15,343 bases of DNA. Origin: Nitrospinota bacterium (GTDB taxonomy: Bacteria > UBA8248). The notes under the pieces were generated by a model. It worked only from the letters and a program-made list of their open reading frames with translations, searched no databases and had not been told where the DNA came from. Both the position numbers and the translations under genes were made by a program. This document shows, piece after piece, positions 15,331 to 15,343 of this stretch (the stretch's first letter is position 1; each line of letters opens with the position of its first letter). The stretch spans positions 1 through 15,343 of the forward strand of contig WTGD01000043.1 of NCBI GenBank assembly GCA_011523725.1, in the 5' to 3' direction.

Positions 15331-15343
15331 CGCTCGTCATTCC
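15331..15343. repeat. Possible left arm of a REP-like repeat cut by the window edge
   Basis: The window ends CGCTCGTCATTCC. Many bacterial genomes carry scattered palindromic repeats starting GTCATTCCCGC and ending in its complement. The second arm would be outside the window, so this is only a hint. Confidence 0.2.

Overview
The window is GC-rich DNA, by eye about 60% or more outside one lower-GC island. It is packed with Gram-negative style metabolic and transport genes. Two have cleavable signal peptides for periplasmic binding proteins, and one transporter is of the tripartite tricarboxylate (TTT/Tct) type. Shine-Dalgarno sites are strong, and GTG and TTG starts are frequent. The taxon cannot be fixed from the sequence; a Proteobacteria, Desulfobacterota or Tectomicrobia-like environmental bacterium is only an inference. 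No tRNA, rRNA, CRISPR array, transposase or transcriptional regulator gene was seen.

Layout, left to right. (1) 1-3262, minus strand: an operon tctB > tctA > tctC, then the start of a metallo-beta-lactamase-fold gene cut by the window edge. A perfect 12-bp hairpin lies between tctC and that gene. (2) 3263-3513: a divergent intergenic region. (3) 3514-4930, plus strand: two genes. The first is a carboxymuconolactone decarboxylase/AhpD-like protein whose reading frame is interrupted by one TGA, exactly where the second redox cysteine of the C-x-x-C motif belongs. The frame stays open and family-like on both sides, and a bacterial-SECIS-like hairpin starts 5 nt after the TGA. I read this as a probable selenoprotein (C-D-Y-U). 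The second is a two-domain EthD-like (dimeric alpha/beta-barrel) protein. (4) 5078-6808, plus strand: a complete DarT-DarG toxin-antitoxin pair of lower GC, which looks laterally acquired. (5) 6922-15177, minus strand: a nine-gene run. In transcription order it is a cupin, an SsuA/TauA-type binding protein, an M20 amidohydrolase, an ABC permease, an ABC ATPase, RidA, an AtuA-like DUF1446 protein, DUF4387, and a second M20 amidohydrolase. A sigma70-like promoter lies upstream of the cupin.

How the genes may work together (inference). The minus-strand nine-gene block looks like an uptake and degradation pathway. An ABC importer would bring in a small organic compound, M20 hydrolases would cleave an amide or similar bond, RidA would clear enamine/imine intermediates, and the AtuA-like/DUF4387 pair would act on a downstream product. 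Both M20 proteins depart from the canonical metal-site residues, each at a different place. The Tct operon would import a carboxylate. The selenoprotein pair is probably a redox or peroxide-detoxification unit. The DarTG island is unrelated in function and is known from the family as a DNA ADP-ribosylating toxin-antitoxin/anti-phage system.
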